Position numbers and translations under genes: made by a program. The notes under the pieces are model-generated. The model worked only from the letters and a program-made list of their open reading frames with translations. It did not search any database and was not told the DNA's origin. A DNA stretch of 64,000 nt from Desulfamplus sp. (GTDB taxonomy: Bacteria; Desulfobacterota; Desulfobacteria; Desulfobacterales; Desulfobacteraceae), in assembly GCA_015231615.1 (NCBI GenBank), contig JADGBE010000007.1:24711-88710 (forward strand). The letters are read 5' to 3'. Positions 19,164 through 28,458 of this stretch are shown one piece after another (position 1 is the first letter of the stretch; each line of letters starts with the position of its first letter).

Positions 19164-19436
19164 GATAGTCTCCTTTTTTAATTTTGGTTTAACTGATGGA
19201 TAATGCTAACTGAATCTTTAAAGCAATAACTGTTTCATCTTTTTACTACTAAAAACATCCTTGCCTATTGGTGCCAATGATTGATTATTAGGTCATTCTT
19301 ACCTGATAATACCTTAAAATTAATGTTATGCAAGGCAAATCTGCTTTGATAACTCCTTAAAAACATGCTTATCAGTCCAATATTGCTTGATAGCATATCT
19401 AAATTTAGTCCCACAGAGTAGCAATTAATATATTAT
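19164..19436. other. Intergenic region, nothing recognised
   Basis: This AT-rich gap lies between the minus-strand PAS kinase stop and the upstream side of the queD-like gene. It should hold the queD-like promoter, but I see no clear boxes, riboswitch core or open frame. Confidence 0.3.
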
Positions 19437-21275
19437 TTATACTACCCCCCCTACTGTGCTAACAGGCAGGCAGATTGTAAATGTTGTCCCTTCCCCTACC
19501 TTGCTTGTAACCTTGATGTCTCCTCCGTGATCCTTTACAAAGCCATAACATACTGATAATCCCAACCCAACCCCTTTTACGCTGTCTGTTTTAGTTGTGA
19601 AGAACGAATCAAAAATCTTCTCTATATGTTCCTCTTTAATTCCTGTCCCTGTGTCTGAGATTATTATACTGACTTTGCTTTTATGATTTTCTGTTGTAAT
19701 CTTCAAATTACCACCGTCAGGCATGGCATCCATAGCATTGGATATCATGTTGAGAAAAACCTGACGTAGCTGATCTTTTGAGGCATAAACCATTGGAAGT
19801 TCATCTGCAAACTGATACTCAAACTTGACGCTGTTTTCTCTGAATCTTTTTTCATACAGAAGAATGATCTCATCTAAAACTATATTTATATTGATATTTA
19901 TTTTTTTCTCCTGATCTGGTTTTGAAAATGAGAGCATTTTCCTGAGCATCTCTGCAAGTCTAACTGTTTCTGAAATTGACATATCAAGAAGTTTGCGTCT
20001 TTTATTTTGGGGGGAAATCTCAGTTTTCATAAGCTCAAGTGTATTCATAATGCCAAACAGAGGGTTGTTTAGCTCGTGGGCAATCTGGGAGGTCAATCGC
20101 CCCATTGCAGCAAGTTTTTCAGACTGAAGCAATTGCTGACGGGTTTCGCTAAGTTTTCTCTCCATAGCAAGGCGTTCGCCAAGATCAACAAAACTACCAA
20201 CAGACGCAAGTTCTTTGCCATCATCATCATACAAAATGGCTGCAGAAAAATTTCCTTCAGTCTCTTTGCCTTTAATATTTTTAAATGTAATAGGATATGA
20301 TTTGAGTTTCCCAACACCACCATAATCGCTGGAGCGAATTTTTTTCATAACCTGTTGTGCAAGATCGCCTGTATAAACATCTCTTATATTTTTCTTTCCT
20401 ATTACATCTTTTGCACTCTCACCAAAAACCTCTTCAGCCCCTTTATTCCAGATAAGAACTTCTCCCTTCATATCTGCTGCCATTATTGCATTTGGAGAGC
20501 AATCTATGGTTTTATCAAGAAAATCAAGAGCTTTTTTCATCTTATCTTCCATAATCTTGCGTTGGGATTGATCAACAACAATACCCTCATATCCAATAAC
20601 ATTTCCATTGTCGTCATAACGGACATGGCTTGTTAGCATCACTTGAATACTGTGACCGTCTCTTCGCCTCCATTCAACCTCATAATCTACCACCCTGCCT
20701 GTTTTTTCTACACTCTCTATGAATTTTTTTCTATCGTCAGGTTTAAGGTAAAGATCATGAGCTATGTCCATAGTAAGGAAATTGTCCTTATTTGTATAGC
20801 CAAGCATTTTCAAGAATGCTGAATTCACATCTATAAACTGTCCTTCTTTGCTGCTTATAAAAACTCCGCATCCTGCGTGGTCAAAGAGTCGTCTGTAGCC
20901 TTCTTCAGAAGATTTAAGCTTTGCCTGTTGCTCTTTTCTGCGGGTTATATCACGATAAAGTGACAACTTGAATCTGGTGCCATCTGGATTGGTAATTGGT
21001 AATTCAATTAGGTTAAAAGTTTTCTTCACATGATCAAGATAAACCTCACCATAGTGGGTTTCACCTTTATCAAACACCTCGTGGAACTTGCACCATGAGC
21101 ATATTCCTTTCCCATTATTAATAATTTCATAGCACTTTTTTCCCACACCATCTCCGAAGATTCTGATCATGGCATCATTCATATATTCAACGGTGTGATT
21201 CTTGTTGATGATGTAAATTCCATCATCAATGGCTTTAAGAGCTTCTACTAATCTGGAGGATTTTATGTCAGTCAT
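19437..21275 (-). CDS. PAS-domain sensor histidine kinase (soluble)
   Basis: No membrane helix is seen, so this is a cytoplasmic sensor. Three PAS domains (about 10-110, 125-240, 250-370) precede the kinase core: AAMGRLTSQIAHELNNPLFGI, MISNAMDAM, DTGTGIKEE and GVGLGLSVCYG. The first PAS carries KKCYEIINNGKGICSWCKF, a Cys-x-x-Cys pair plus an upstream Cys that could bind metal or a redox cofactor. The same arrangement occurs in the kinase at 31599-32774. No receiver is fused. It lies downstream of the metF cluster, separated by a palindrome, and may pair with the HTH-receiver protein at 30836-31408. Confidence 0.9.
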   Translation of the reverse strand: MTDIKSSRLVEALKAIDDGIYIINKNHTVEYMNDAMIRIFGDGVGKKCYEIINNGKGICSWCKFHEVFDKGETHYGEVYLDHVKKTFNLIELPITNPDGTRFKLSLYRDITRRKEQQAKLKSSEEGYRRLFDHAGCGVFISSKEGQFIDVNSAFLKMLGYTNKDNFLTMDIAHDLYLKPDDRKKFIESVEKTGRVVDYEVEWRRRDGHSIQVMLTSHVRYDDNGNVIGYEGIVVDQSQRKIMEDKMKKALDFLDKTIDCSPNAIMAADMKGEVLIWNKGAEEVFGESAKDVIGKKNIRDVYTGDLAQQVMKKIRSSDYGGVGKLKSYPITFKNIKGKETEGNFSAAILYDDDGKELASVGSFVDLGERLAMERKLSETRQQLLQSEKLAAMGRLTSQIAHELNNPLFGIMNTLELMKTEISPQNKRRKLLDMSISETVRLAEMLRKMLSFSKPDQEKKINININIVLDEIILLYEKRFRENSVKFEYQFADELPMVYASKDQLRQVFLNMISNAMDAMPDGGNLKITTENHKSKVSIIISDTGTGIKEEHIEKIFDSFFTTKTDSVKGVGLGLSVCYGFVKDHGGDIKVTSKVGEGTTFTICLPVSTVGGVV

Positions 21276-21381
21276 GGCGGGGTTCTCCTTATTTTTCTAT
21301 TCTTTTATTTATCTTTTTGAATCCATCGATAATTGAAGTTATCTATACTCTAAGCGGGTGTGAATTGGCCTTTTGTATTTA

Positions 21382-21411
21382 AGTAGAGACGCACGGCCGT
21401 GCGTCTCTACA
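21382..21411. repeat. Palindrome, GTAGAGACG family (copy 2)
   Basis: A perfect palindrome with half-site GTAGAGACGCACGG (21383-21410) follows the metF stop. It shares its outer arm with the copy at 17472-17499. It may end the metF transcript. Confidence 0.75.
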
Positions 21412-21444
21412 GTTTAGGCGAACTCAAATTATGATATTAGTATA

Positions 21445-22413
21445 TCAAACCACAGGTCTTGGCAGCACTTTTGCCCGCTCTGCAATTTCTGGCACCATGT
21501 GTTCCCACTCAATAGCCATTAAATGCACACCAGCAACCCCCTTCATCTCTTTAAACTCCTCAATCTGTTCAAGGGCAAATTTAATTCCCTCTTCTGCCTG
21601 TTTCCCTTTTTCAGCTCCTTTTAGCCTGTTTATTAAAGATTCAGGCACATCCATACCCGGCACATTTTTGCCCATAAAAGATGCCATTCTTGCACTCTTC
21701 ATTGGAGTTACACCAGCAAGAATATAGCATTTTTCATGCAACCCCATATCAACAACCTGTTTCATAAATGTTCTGAATTTATCCATGTTGTAGATGCACT
21801 GGGTTTGGATAAAATCTGCTCCTGCTGCAATCTTGTTGGCAAGCCTGTAAACCCTGTATTCAAAAGGATCTGCAAACGGATTACAAGCCGCCCCAACAAA
21901 AAGTTTCGGGGCAACATCAATCTTTTCACCATTTAAAAATTCTTCCTTGTCCCGCATGGTGGTTACAAGGTTTATAAGCTGCATGGAGTCAATATCATGG
22001 ACATTTTTGGCTTCTGGGTGGTTTCCAAAAGATTGATGATCTCCAGAAAGGCATAACATGTTGCGGATACCTAAAGCATAAGCCCCGAGAATATCGCTTG
22101 TTATTGCAAGACGGTTTCTATCACGGCAGACCATCTGGAAATTTGGCTCAAGTCCATGATCAATCATCAAGTGTGATGCAGCAAGGCTTGACATTCTTAC
22201 CACTGCGGTCTGGTTATCGGTCATGTTGACAGCATCAACATTTCCTTTTAAATGCTGGAATTTTTCCACAAGATGGGCAACATTAGCCCCTTTTGGTGGT
22301 CCGCACTCTCCTGTAAATGCAAAATGTCCAGCTTTTAAGACTTTTTCAAGATTGCTTCCAGACTTAAAATTGTTGTCTGATTTGATATTATTTTCTGAGT
22401 TGGTTTCACTCAT
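21445..22413 (-). CDS. metF: Methylenetetrahydrofolate reductase MetF
   Basis: MetF reduces methylene-tetrahydrofolate to methyl-tetrahydrofolate in the methyl branch of the Wood-Ljungdahl pathway. The catalytic glutamate region FTGECGPPKG, the VDAVNMTDNQ strand, MVCRDRNRLAI, LCLSGDH and IQTQCIYNMDKF fit the flavin barrel. The first 20 residues are an Asn/Ser-rich tail. It is the last gene of an operon after metV, as in the Moorella-type MetVF complex. AAGGAG stands before the ATG. A diverged paralogue lies at the other end of the cluster (29848-30726). Confidence 0.92.
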   Translation of the reverse strand: MSETNSENNIKSDNNFKSGSNLEKVLKAGHFAFTGECGPPKGANVAHLVEKFQHLKGNVDAVNMTDNQTAVVRMSSLAASHLMIDHGLEPNFQMVCRDRNRLAITSDILGAYALGIRNMLCLSGDHQSFGNHPEAKNVHDIDSMQLINLVTTMRDKEEFLNGEKIDVAPKLFVGAACNPFADPFEYRVYRLANKIAAGADFIQTQCIYNMDKFRTFMKQVVDMGLHEKCYILAGVTPMKSARMASFMGKNVPGMDVPESLINRLKGAEKGKQAEEGIKFALEQIEEFKEMKGVAGVHLMAIEWEHMVPEIAERAKVLPRPVV

Positions 22414-22448
22414 GGTTAAATCTCCTTATATCAATTGCCAATGATCAA

Positions 22449-23117
22449 TCATTTGGTTAGCTCTTCTCTAATGCTTCTTCTTGGTCCGCCGTCTCTTGCT
22501 GTTCTCCAATCTTTTACAGGTCTGACTTTAAGAAGGTCATTCAGTCTGCCTTGTTCCATCTTTTTGGATACAATAGAGTCCCATATACAGATGGTCTCTT
22601 TTGTGATTTCGCATTTACCTTTTGATGATCCTCCGCATGGTCCATGAAGAAGGCTTTTAGCACAACGGGCAACTGGGCATAGTCCGTCAAAATCGTGGAT
22701 AATACATGTTCCGCAACCTGCACAACGCTCTTCCCAAATTCCATGCGAAACAGCTCCTCCAAAAAAGGTTGTATTGACTGCTGGATAGAATTTCTGTTCT
22801 TTGTATGCTTCAGATAAAAATTGAGGTCCAACTCCACAAGCCATTGAGACCACAGCTTCATAGCTGCCAACACTATCTTTTATTTGAGCCACATATTCAT
22901 TGTCGCACTGACGTTCAATTACTTTGGTCTCAATGGTTATCTCATTTTCCTCTTTCTGTCTTGCAATTCTCAAGGCAGAGGCAAGAATCTCAACCTCTTT
23001 GACGCCTCCTACATTGCAGACTGTAACACAGCCCTTACAACCCAAAATAAGTATGTTTTTGTAATCTTTGACCATGCTTAATATTTCTTCAAGAGATTTC
23101 CGATCTGCTACTATCAT
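22449..23117 (-). CDS. metV: MetV, zinc/iron-sulfur partner of MetF
   Basis: MetV is the small subunit that carries electrons to MetF. It starts with a CGxxxC-type stretch (ILGCKGCVTVCNVGG) and has a second cysteine-rich part with ERCAGCGTCI and GLCPVARCAKSLLHGPCGGSSKGKCE, the MetV C-terminal signature. The 222-residue length is typical. It stands between mvhD and metF, matching the hdrCBA-mvhD-metV-metF order of acetogens. A composite repeat separates it from mvhD, so the two could be differentially expressed. Confidence 0.9.
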   Translation of the reverse strand: MIVADRKSLEEILSMVKDYKNILILGCKGCVTVCNVGGVKEVEILASALRIARQKEENEITIETKVIERQCDNEYVAQIKDSVGSYEAVVSMACGVGPQFLSEAYKEQKFYPAVNTTFFGGAVSHGIWEERCAGCGTCIIHDFDGLCPVARCAKSLLHGPCGGSSKGKCEITKETICIWDSIVSKKMEQGRLNDLLKVRPVKDWRTARDGGPRRSIREELTK

Positions 23118-23148
23118 TTTTCACCTCTTATAATTTTATAGATTAAAA

Positions 23149-23243
23149 ATCGCCCTGAGCTAAAGCTCTGGGCTAATTCTTATCCAAGCCCACTTAAGTG
23201 GGCTTTTTTTATGAGTTAGCCGAGGGCTTTAGCCCCACGGCGA
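23149..23243. repeat. Composite three-hairpin repeat (copy 1)
   Basis: Three stems follow in order: TCGCCCTGAGC-TAAAGCTCTGGGC, AAGCCCACTTAAGTGGGCTT with a T7 run, and GCCGAGGGCTTTAGCCCCACGGC. The reverse complement of 36370-36458 has the same order and arms. It lies between mvhD and metV on the minus strand and could attenuate or process the transcript. Confidence 0.7.
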
Positions 23244-23297
23244 CAAAATTCTAAAAAAATATTTTTCCCAATTTAATTATTGGACTTATCTGAAAAA

Positions 23298-23729
23298 TTA
23301 TTGATCAGCCGCTTTTTTCTTTTTTACAGGTGTCGGTCCAAGAGCTTTTATTTTTTCGTCCATTTCGCGGGCAATCTCTGCAAACCTTAGCCCCATTGCA
23401 GATGAGAGGTTGAACATCTCAACCCTTTCAGGTTCAATACCAATCTCCTGCAAAACCTTTTTCACATAGTTCACTTTCTTTCTGGTCTTTATATTTCCTG
23501 TCAAATAGTGGCACTCACCCTCAAGGCAGCCTGCCACATATACACCGTCTGCCCCGTTTTCAATGGCATTCAACAGATGCAAAATATCCACTCTGCCAGT
23601 GCATGGCACCTGAATCACCTTTATATTTGAAGGGTAGGAAAGCCTCATGGAACCTGCCAGGTCCCCAGCCGCATAAGCTCAATATTGACAGCAAAAGGCG
23701 ATAATCATTGGTTCAAAAGAGGTCGTCAT
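23298..23729 (-). CDS. mvhD: MvhD, hydrogenase/Hdr iron-sulfur subunit, predicted selenoprotein
   Basis: MvhD is a [2Fe-2S] protein that passes electrons to HdrA. The ATG at 23729, with GGAGG nine bases before, opens MTTSFEPMIIAFCCQY, then UGA at 23679-23681, then AYAAGDLAGSMRLSYPSNIKVIQVP. The family motif here is CCxxC followed by [AS]Y, so UGA replaces the third cluster cysteine. A hairpin with loop TGGCA follows 13 bases after the UGA (23649-23665). The rest shows VPCTGRVD, GADGVYVAGCLEGECHY and the GIEPERVEMFNLS end. The full product is 143 residues including selenocysteine. A start at 23648 would lose the cluster-binding end. Confidence 0.85.
23649..23665 (-). promoter_or_regulatory. 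Candidate SECIS hairpin in mvhD
   Basis: Just after the in-frame UGA, GGGACC pairs with GGTTCC (one G-U) around loop TGGCA. The loop GG lies 21-22 bases after the UGA, within the range for bacterial SECIS elements. It resembles the hairpin in hdrCB, whose loop is TGGAA. Confidence 0.65.
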
Positions 23730-23756
23730 TTATTTCTTCCTCCATATTTATTTTTG

Positions 23757-23785
23757 ACACCCTAAGCTAAAGCTATGGGATAATT
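23757..23785. repeat. Partial composite repeat (copy 3)
   Basis: CCCTAAGCTAAAGCTATGGGATAA lies between hdrA and mvhD. It matches the first hairpin of the composite repeats at 23149-23243 and 36370-36458; the other two stems are absent. Confidence 0.55.
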
Positions 23786-23793
23786 AAAATTCA

Positions 23794-26700
23794 TCATGCA
23801 GCATTAAACAAGGCATCAGTTTTTGCCATTATCTGGTCATCGGTAAAATGGTTGAGCTTTATTGCCTTGCCCGGACACTCTGATACGCAAAGACCGCATC
23901 CATGACACTCACTTGCATCAATCACGGCATAGCCGTCCTGATGAATATATGGAATTTCGTAAGGACAGGTTCTAACACAGGTAAGACAGACCGCGCACTT
24001 TTCAGCTTCAACAACAGCAACAACTCCTCCGACCATTATTGAATCGCGAGAGACAATTCTCATTGCCCTTGATGCTGATGCCTTTGCTTGGGCAATACAC
24101 TCTTCAAGAGGTTTGGGATAGTGGGCAAGACCCGCCACAAAAAGACCGTCCGAAGCAAAATCAACGGGTCTTAGCTTTGCATGAGCCTCCACAAGAAAGC
24201 CTTCTGCATTTACAGGAATCTTAAAAGCCTCAAACAGATGTTTATTTGCATTTGGCACAATACCTGATGCAAGGACAAGAATATCAGGATTTATCTTTAC
24301 CGGCATTCTTAAAACATGGTCAATGACCGTAATTTCAAGATTGCCGTATCTATCTTTGTCATAGCTGTAAGTGTCGCCTTCTGTTCCTTGCGGCATTACA
24401 GCCTTGACTTGCGGCAGATTCTCAAGGTCATACCTGATAAAGATAATACCTTTTTGGCGTGCTTCTTGATAGAGGTCTTCTCTAAATCCATAGGAGCGGA
24501 TATCGCGATAGAGGATATAAACTCTTGCCCCGGGTCTTCTGTTTTTCACCTCAATTGCACTCTTAAGGCTGTGGGTGCAGCAGATTTTACTGCAATAGGG
24601 TTTGTCGCTGTTTCTTGATCCTACGCATTGTATAAACGCAATTGTCTTTGCCTTTGAAACTCTTTTATCTGCGTGTTCAAGAACATCATCCATCTCTAAA
24701 TGTGTTAATACATTGGGGTGTTCTCCATAGAGATATTGAGTTGGTTTATCCTCTTTTCCACCTGTTGCAATTATTGAGGCACCATGCTCAATGGTTGTGA
24801 GTGTTGAAGATGACAAAGTTGTGATGAAATTTCCAAGACTTCCTGTGGTAGTTTTCACCTCTGTATTAAGATGAAGCTCAATATTTGGATTTCTACTAAC
24901 CCTTGTAACCAGCTCATTAAGCCACGGTTGGATAGTCTCACCTTGCCACGTTGCTCTCAAGTGTTTTGCATTGCCTCCAAGCTCTTCACCCTTCTCCACA
25001 AGAATTGCCTTAAAACCCTGTTCAGCAACGCTTAAAGCTGCCTCCATGCCTGACACTCCGCCGCCTATTACAAGAACTGATTTTTTAATGGCAAGTTTTA
25101 CCTGATGGAGAGGCTCAACATGGGCAGCTTTTGCAACAGCCATACGAACAAGCTCTTTTGCCTTTTGGGTTGCTTTTTCTGGGCTGTTCATGTGAACCCA
25201 AGTATTTTGATCCCTTATATTTGCCATTTCAAAGAGATATTTATTAAGCCCTGCTTCTCTTATTGTCTCCTGAAATAGAGGTTCATGGGTTCTTGGAGAG
25301 CAAGAAGCCACAACCACTCGGTTTATATCCTTTCCAACTATAACCTTTTTTATGTGATCCTGAGAATCTTGCGAACAGGTAAAAAGATTATCCTCAACAT
25401 GAACTACATAAGGCAAGGTGGCGGCATAGTCCCGAACTGCTGGAACATCTGCAACTCCACCGATATTTATTCCACAGTTGCAGACAAAGACTCCAATACG
25501 AGGTGACATACCAGAAAAATCTCGCTCTGGCGGTAGTTCTTTTGTTCTGGTTAAGCTCCACCTTGCACCTGCAAGTGTTTGGGCAGCCATAGCTGCCGCA
25601 GCAGATGCCTCCATAACTGACATTGGAATATCTTTTGGCTCTTGGAATGCTCCGCAGACATAAACTCCATCTCTTGTTGTGCTTACAGGAGAGAGATTGG
25701 AGGTTTTTGCAAATTGATGGCGATTAAGTTCAATTCCCATAGTTTTGGCAAGTTCAACTGCGTCAGAACATGGTGCAAGACCTATTGAAAGCACAACCAT
25801 ATCAAAAATCTCTTCAGCGGTTGAGCCAGATTCTGTAGCATAAACAAGACGCAATCTGTCATCTTTCATGGGAAAGATTGAGTGAATTCTTGATCGGACA
25901 AATCTTACACCGCTCTCATCTTCTGCCCGTATATTGTATTTATCAAACTCCTTTCCATGGGTTCTCATATCCATAAAAAAGATGGCAGTATCTAAATCAT
26001 TATCGCTATGCTCTTTTGCAATAACTGCCTGTTTGTTGGCATACATGCAGCAGACACCTGAGCAGTAGCTGTGTCCGCCCCTGTTTATATCTCTTGAGCC
26101 TACACATTGCAGCCATGCTATTTTTTTGGGTTCTGTCTCATCTGATGGTCTAACAAGATGCCCTCTATATGGACCTGACGCAGATAGCAGACGCTCAAAT
26201 TCAATACTTGTAACAATATTGGGGTTAGAACCATACCCGTAAGTCTCATACACAGAAGGGTTAAATGGTGTAAATCCCGGAGAGAGAATTACTGCCCCGA
26301 CTTCAATTTCGTGAGTTTTACGAGTCATTGAGTGGTCAACAGCATTGGCAAGACAGGCATCAACACAAGCCATACATTCAGAACAATATCCGCAATTCAG
26401 ACAACGATCCGCCTCTTTTTGCCCTTCCTGCTCATCAAGCCCAAGCTCAACCTCATTGAAATTACCTTGTCTTTGATCTAAGTGAATTTCCCGAACTTTT
26501 GCCCGCTCGGCTTTGGGGATATTTTCGGAGATGGGTGTATAGTCAGATGTTTTATAAGAGAGATTATCAGAAGTTTTCTCCTCTATTGCAGCAATTCTGT
26601 CTCCCCTGCCAAGGGTCATATCTTCACCCTTTAGATACCTTGCAATAGATTCGGCAGCTTCCATGCCAGCAGCAATTGCAGAAATGGCAACCCCGGGACC

Positions 26701-28458
26701 AGTTTGGAGATCACCGCCTGCAAAAACTCCCTTTCTACCTGTTTCAAAGGTGGTTGAGTTCACATCAACAGTTGCCCATTTTGTGATTTTGATCTCACCA
26801 CTCTCTTTGGTTTTATCCCCTCTCTTGCTGCTTTGGTCAACTGTGCTGTTTTGTTCAGCAGCATAAAGTTCCTTAATTCCAGAGACATCGGGCTGCTGAC
26901 CGATTGCACAGATGAGTTGGTCAATCTCGATATCGTATTCGCTTCCAGGAATAGGAATTGGTCGCCGTCTTCCAGAAGAGTCAGGTTCACCCAGCTCCAT
27001 TTTTATACAACGAACTGCTGATAATTTACCCTTCTGTGTTCCTGAACCATCAATACTTGTTCCAATTGCCTGTTGAGGTGCTGACAGATAGATTATCTCA
27101 ACTCCTTCATGTTCAGCTGCGAAAATTTCCTCTTCCCATGCCGGCATCTCTTTGCGTGTTCTGCGATAGATTATAGTTACTTTTTCAGCCCCAAGACGCA
27201 CAGCACTTCTTGCGACATCAATTGCCACATTACCGCCGCCGATAATTGCAACTCTTTTTCCTGTTTTTGTGTTGCCTGTAAGATTTAACTCTCTTAGATA
27301 ATCAACACCTTGTCTAACTCCTTCAAGGTGATCACCTGGGATCGCAATATCAATACCCTTGTGTGCCCCCATGCCGAGAAAAATAGCATCAAAGCCATCT
27401 GCAAGCAGGGAGTCAATTGTCATGCACTCCCTCTGTTTATTGCTCTCGTTTTGTTTATTATATTTTTCAGATTCACTGTTCGTAAGCGATTTGTTGATTC
27501 CAAGGGGACTATTTAACTTTATCTCAACGCCAAGGTTAGTGATAACTTCAATATCACGGTCAAGAACTTCAGGAGGGAGGCGATGGTCAGGAATTCCAAC
27601 TCGAAGCATTCCACCAGCTTTGGGTAAGGCTTCAAATATGGTTGATTTTATTCCCTTTTTGGCAAGATGATATGCAGCAGAGAGTCCCGCAGGACCTGAA
27701 CCTATTATAGCAACTTTTTTTCCAGTTAAAGGCTCGCACTTAATCTCAATTTGCCTTGCATCAAATTTATCTGCTGCAAGACGTTTTAGGTCTCTTATTG
27801 CAATTGGCTGATCAACTTCACGTCTGCGGCAGCCGTTTTCGCACTCATGCGGACAAATTCGTCCTAAAACTCCAGGTAGAGGCAACTGCTCCATTATAAT
27901 CTCAAGAGCCTCTTTATATTTGCCTTTTTTAACCATCTGGACATAGCCCTGAACATTTAATCCAGCAGGGCAGGTGAGTTTACAGGGGGGCCGGTCGCCT
28001 TTTTCAATTGTATATGCACTCGGCATTGCTTGGGGATAAAGTTTAAATGCAGCTTTACGATCTCCTAAACCTTCATCAAATTGATTTGGTAGTTCAACAG
28101 GGCATACACTTGAACACTCTCCGCAGGCTGTGCATTTTTCAGTATCTATGAATCTTGGCTCTTCAAGAAGTTTTACTTTAAAATTGCCAGCAGTGCCGCT
28201 AACTTCTTGAACACGGGTTTTATTTAAAAGTTCAATGTTGAGGTGTCTTCCTGCTTCCACAAGTTTTGGAGAGATAATGCACATGGAGCAGTCATTAGTT
28301 GGAAAAGTCTTGTCAAGTTTTGCCATTACACCGCCAATTGCGGAGTTAGTATCAGCAAGATAGACAAGATAACCTGAGTCTGCAAGGTCAAGAGATGCTT
28401 GAATCCCAGCAATACCAGCACCAACAACCAGCACAGAACCATTATTTTGTTGGGTCAT
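23794..28458 (-). CDS. hdrA: HdrA-like subunit with inserted GltD-type NAD(P)H domain
   Basis: HdrA is the FAD protein of heterodisulfide-reductase-type electron-bifurcating complexes. At 1554 residues this one is about two to three times a plain HdrA. It begins VLVVGAGIAGIQASL with NDCSMCIISPKL, then a 4Fe-4S motif CTACGECSSVCP. A GltD-like module follows (about 155-640) with ICPHECENGCRR, the nucleotide site AIIGSGPAGLSAA and a second site AIIGGGNVAIDVA. Next come CGYCSECMACVDAC and more HdrA sequence with VFVCNCG, SCSPRTHE and VLVIGGGVSGMEAAL. Two final ferredoxin motifs are CAVCLTCVRTCP and CHGCGLCVSECP. The start overlaps hdrCB (ATGA) after GGAGG. Confidence 0.9.
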   Translation of the reverse strand: MTQQNNGSVLVVGAGIAGIQASLDLADSGYLVYLADTNSAIGGVMAKLDKTFPTNDCSMCIISPKLVEAGRHLNIELLNKTRVQEVSGTAGNFKVKLLEEPRFIDTEKCTACGECSSVCPVELPNQFDEGLGDRKAAFKLYPQAMPSAYTIEKGDRPPCKLTCPAGLNVQGYVQMVKKGKYKEALEIIMEQLPLPGVLGRICPHECENGCRRREVDQPIAIRDLKRLAADKFDARQIEIKCEPLTGKKVAIIGSGPAGLSAAYHLAKKGIKSTIFEALPKAGGMLRVGIPDHRLPPEVLDRDIEVITNLGVEIKLNSPLGINKSLTNSESEKYNKQNESNKQRECMTIDSLLADGFDAIFLGMGAHKGIDIAIPGDHLEGVRQGVDYLRELNLTGNTKTGKRVAIIGGGNVAIDVARSAVRLGAEKVTIIYRRTRKEMPAWEEEIFAAEHEGVEIIYLSAPQQAIGTSIDGSGTQKGKLSAVRCIKMELGEPDSSGRRRPIPIPGSEYDIEIDQLICAIGQQPDVSGIKELYAAEQNSTVDQSSKRGDKTKESGEIKITKWATVDVNSTTFETGRKGVFAGGDLQTGPGVAISAIAAGMEAAESIARYLKGEDMTLGRGDRIAAIEEKTSDNLSYKTSDYTPISENIPKAERAKVREIHLDQRQGNFNEVELGLDEQEGQKEADRCLNCGYCSECMACVDACLANAVDHSMTRKTHEIEVGAVILSPGFTPFNPSVYETYGYGSNPNIVTSIEFERLLSASGPYRGHLVRPSDETEPKKIAWLQCVGSRDINRGGHSYCSGVCCMYANKQAVIAKEHSDNDLDTAIFFMDMRTHGKEFDKYNIRAEDESGVRFVRSRIHSIFPMKDDRLRLVYATESGSTAEEIFDMVVLSIGLAPCSDAVELAKTMGIELNRHQFAKTSNLSPVSTTRDGVYVCGAFQEPKDIPMSVMEASAAAAMAAQTLAGARWSLTRTKELPPERDFSGMSPRIGVFVCNCGINIGGVADVPAVRDYAATLPYVVHVEDNLFTCSQDSQDHIKKVIVGKDINRVVVASCSPRTHEPLFQETIREAGLNKYLFEMANIRDQNTWVHMNSPEKATQKAKELVRMAVAKAAHVEPLHQVKLAIKKSVLVIGGGVSGMEAALSVAEQGFKAILVEKGEELGGNAKHLRATWQGETIQPWLNELVTRVSRNPNIELHLNTEVKTTTGSLGNFITTLSSSTLTTIEHGASIIATGGKEDKPTQYLYGEHPNVLTHLEMDDVLEHADKRVSKAKTIAFIQCVGSRNSDKPYCSKICCTHSLKSAIEVKNRRPGARVYILYRDIRSYGFREDLYQEARQKGIIFIRYDLENLPQVKAVMPQGTEGDTYSYDKDRYGNLEITVIDHVLRMPVKINPDILVLASGIVPNANKHLFEAFKIPVNAEGFLVEAHAKLRPVDFASDGLFVAGLAHYPKPLEECIAQAKASASRAMRIVSRDSIMVGGVVAVVEAEKCAVCLTCVRTCPYEIPYIHQDGYAVIDASECHGCGLCVSECPGKAIKLNHFTDDQIMAKTDALFNAA

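Noticed and set aside
22541..22873. A 110-codon frame inside metV
   Set aside because: It overlaps metV entirely in another frame, and its sequence shows no family features; metV has the conserved cysteine motifs.
23298..23648. A short mvhD starting at 23648
   Set aside because: It lacks a ribosome binding site and the cluster-binding CCxxC segment, both of which lie upstream across the UGA.
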